From NCBI GenBank assembly GCA_027593305.1, contig JAQCJA010000054.1, positions 1 through 15,172 on the forward strand: a stretch of 15,172 bases of DNA. The letters are read 5' to 3'. This document shows, one piece after another, positions 14,248 through 15,172 of the stretch; within the stretch, counting starts at the first letter, position 1, and every line of letters begins with the position of its first letter. Below the pieces are notes generated by a model, which worked only from the letters and a program-made list of their open reading frames with translations, searched no databases and was not told the DNA's origin. The DNA comes from a bacterium (lineage in GTDB: Bacteria; Latescibacterota; UBA2968; UBA8231). The position numbers and the translations under genes were made by a program.

Positions 14248-15118
14248 TGGTGCCGCCCACAAGGGCGGTGAGCAGATTCCCCGGAACCCGCAGGCCGAGG
14301 CCGGGTGCCAGCGCGTGGAGCAGCAGTTGCATGGCGACGGTGAAGACGACGATGGTGAGAAACATCACCGTGCAGCGTGCCGCCCCCAGGTGTTTCATCG
14401 CCACGTTGTAACTCACCCAGGCGATCCCCAGAAACAGCCCGCGCAGCAGCAGGGTCAGCGCCGTCCAGCCACCGGCATCACGCAACGCCGTGAAGTCCGT
14501 GTTCTGGTACAGCGCAAATGGCGTGAGCAACGCCGCACCCAGCAACAGTCCGAAGCCGGTGACGAGCATGCCGTCCTGACGATCGACCAGGGATTTGAGC
14601 ACAACGATGCCGACGGAAAAGACCAGCGCCGCCAGCAGGCTCAGGATCTCCCCCGGACCGATCTGCAGGTCGAGGGCTGCGGGGTCAAAGTTGACGAGGG
14701 CAGCACCGGCAAGAGCCAGACCGCTGGCGATCCAGTGGCGCACAGTCCAGCGCTCCCCGAGGAAGAGGACGGACAGACCGACGATGAAGATGACCTCCAG
14801 TCGGCCCAGCAGGGTTACCTTGCTCGAGCCGATGCGGCCAATCGCCTCGTAGAGCAGAACGAAGGCCAGGGCAAACGTCGCCGCTGCCGCCGCCAGCAGC
14901 CGCAACCAGTCGCTCGCCGGCCAGCCCCACCACCCACGTTTGCCCTGAACCACGGCGACCGACAACAGCAACACCCCGCCGATGATATTGGCCGGGATCA
15001 CTACATCTAGTGCGGGCAGGGCGTAGAATCCAAGCAGGATCTCAGTGGTGATGATGCCCGCCGCACTGGCAACGGCGGAGGCCAGGACATACAGACTGTA
15101 GCGTCTGCTGCCGCTCAC
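14207..15118 (-). CDS. EamA/DMT-family membrane transporter
   Basis: A 303-aa inner-membrane protein with about ten hydrophobic segments (roughly 8-30, 38-58, 70-93, 104-121, 128-144, 157-176, 184-204, 217-238, 248-270, 279-299), i.e. two five-helix EamA repeats, the usual length for drug/metabolite exporters. The first repeat shows the family pattern LLGRLEVIF (103-111), then VLFLGERW (117-124) and a following glycine-rich helix. The start is GTG at 15118 and no strong Shine-Dalgarno is visible. The GTG overlaps the TGA of the upstream reading frame (GTGA), which suggests translational coupling. The frame itself stays open to the window edge, so a longer start cannot be excluded. Substrate is unknown. 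Confidence 0.88.
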   Translation of the reverse strand: MSGSRRYSLYVLASAVASAAGIITTEILLGFYALPALDVVIPANIIGGVLLLSVAVVQGKRGWWGWPASDWLRLLAAAAATFALAFVLLYEAIGRIGSSKVTLLGRLEVIFIVGLSVLFLGERWTVRHWIASGLALAGAALVNFDPAALDLQIGPGEILSLLAALVFSVGIVVLKSLVDRQDGMLVTGFGLLLGAALLTPFALYQNTDFTALRDAGGWTALTLLLRGLFLGIAWVSYNVAMKHLGAARCTVMFLTIVVFTVAMQLLLHALAPGLGLRVPGNLLTALVGGTIIGVAVFLLQRQP

Positions 15119-15172
15119 CTGTTGTCGCCGTTGAGCAGGTCCCCGAGACCACCAAGGACCGACCCCTCCCCC
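15115..15172 (-). CDS. 3' end of an unidentified gene coupled to the transporter, cut by the window edge
   Basis: On the minus strand one frame is open from the window edge to a TGA at 15117-15115 and gives GEGSVLGGLGDLLNGDNR. Its stop overlaps the transporter's GTG start in the form GTGA, the classic layout of translationally coupled genes. Eighteen residues are not enough to name a family, and the Gly/Leu-rich composition is only suggestive. Confidence 0.5.
   Translation of the reverse strand, partial: GEGSVLGGLGDLLNGDNR

Noticed and set aside
1..15172. CRISPR arrays, tRNA or rRNA genes, transposases, phage or defence genes
   Set aside because: Reading both strands showed no spaced direct repeats, no tRNA-like cloverleaf in the short intergenic gaps, and no proteins of these classes.

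Overview
The window is dense, GC-rich bacterial chromosome with seven full-length protein genes and two gene ends cut by the window edges. There are no RNA genes, insertion sequences, CRISPR arrays or phage genes. No gene-free stretch is longer than about 210 bases. The content suggests an uncultured, Gram-negative-type environmental heterotroph: a GH38 mannosidase, a planctomycete-style beta-propeller hydrolase, a SelA-fold PLP enzyme with a beta-rich tail, and a two-subunit NAD-linked formate dehydrogenase. Planctomycetota, Latescibacterota, Poribacteria or a similar phylum would fit. This is an inference from gene families and no taxonomic marker gene is present.

Left part (1-4229, + strand): a short 3' end of an unknown gene, then a two-domain lipoprotein with a Gly/Ser linker. 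A strong GC hairpin follows, then a GH38 alpha-mannosidase (1022 aa) with its metal ligands and nucleophile intact. The mannosidase ends 9 bases from the convergent formate dehydrogenase alpha gene.

Middle (4239-8850, - strand): a two-gene formate dehydrogenase operon. The upstream gene is a NuoE-NuoF (FdsG-FdsB) fusion that carries the NADH/FMN side. The downstream gene is the molybdenum- or tungsten-pterin catalytic subunit with a full iron-sulfur chain and a cysteine, not selenocysteine, at the active site. The architecture matches the heterodimeric Methylobacterium FDH1 type. A sigma70-like promoter lies upstream.

Right-middle (8996-12122, - strand): a SelA/DgaE-like PLP enzyme with an extra C-terminal beta-rich domain, followed 46 bases later by a five-bladed-propeller glycosidase-like protein. 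They are probably co-transcribed. Facing away across a 211-base divergent regulatory region is a CocE/NonD-family serine hydrolase (12334-14247). It keeps both the catalytic triad and the carboxylate cluster of alpha-amino-acid ester hydrolases. Its 3' end overlaps that of a convergent EamA-family transporter, which is itself GTGA-coupled to an upstream gene cut by the window edge.

Working together: the formate dehydrogenase would feed NADH from formate or, in reverse, fix CO2 to formate. The other genes look like catabolism of carbohydrate and amino-acyl or amino-sugar compounds. I do not see a clear-cut new defence or mobile system. The most interesting unit is the divergent PLP enzyme/propeller and amino-acid-ester-hydrolase cluster, whose substrate is unknown.
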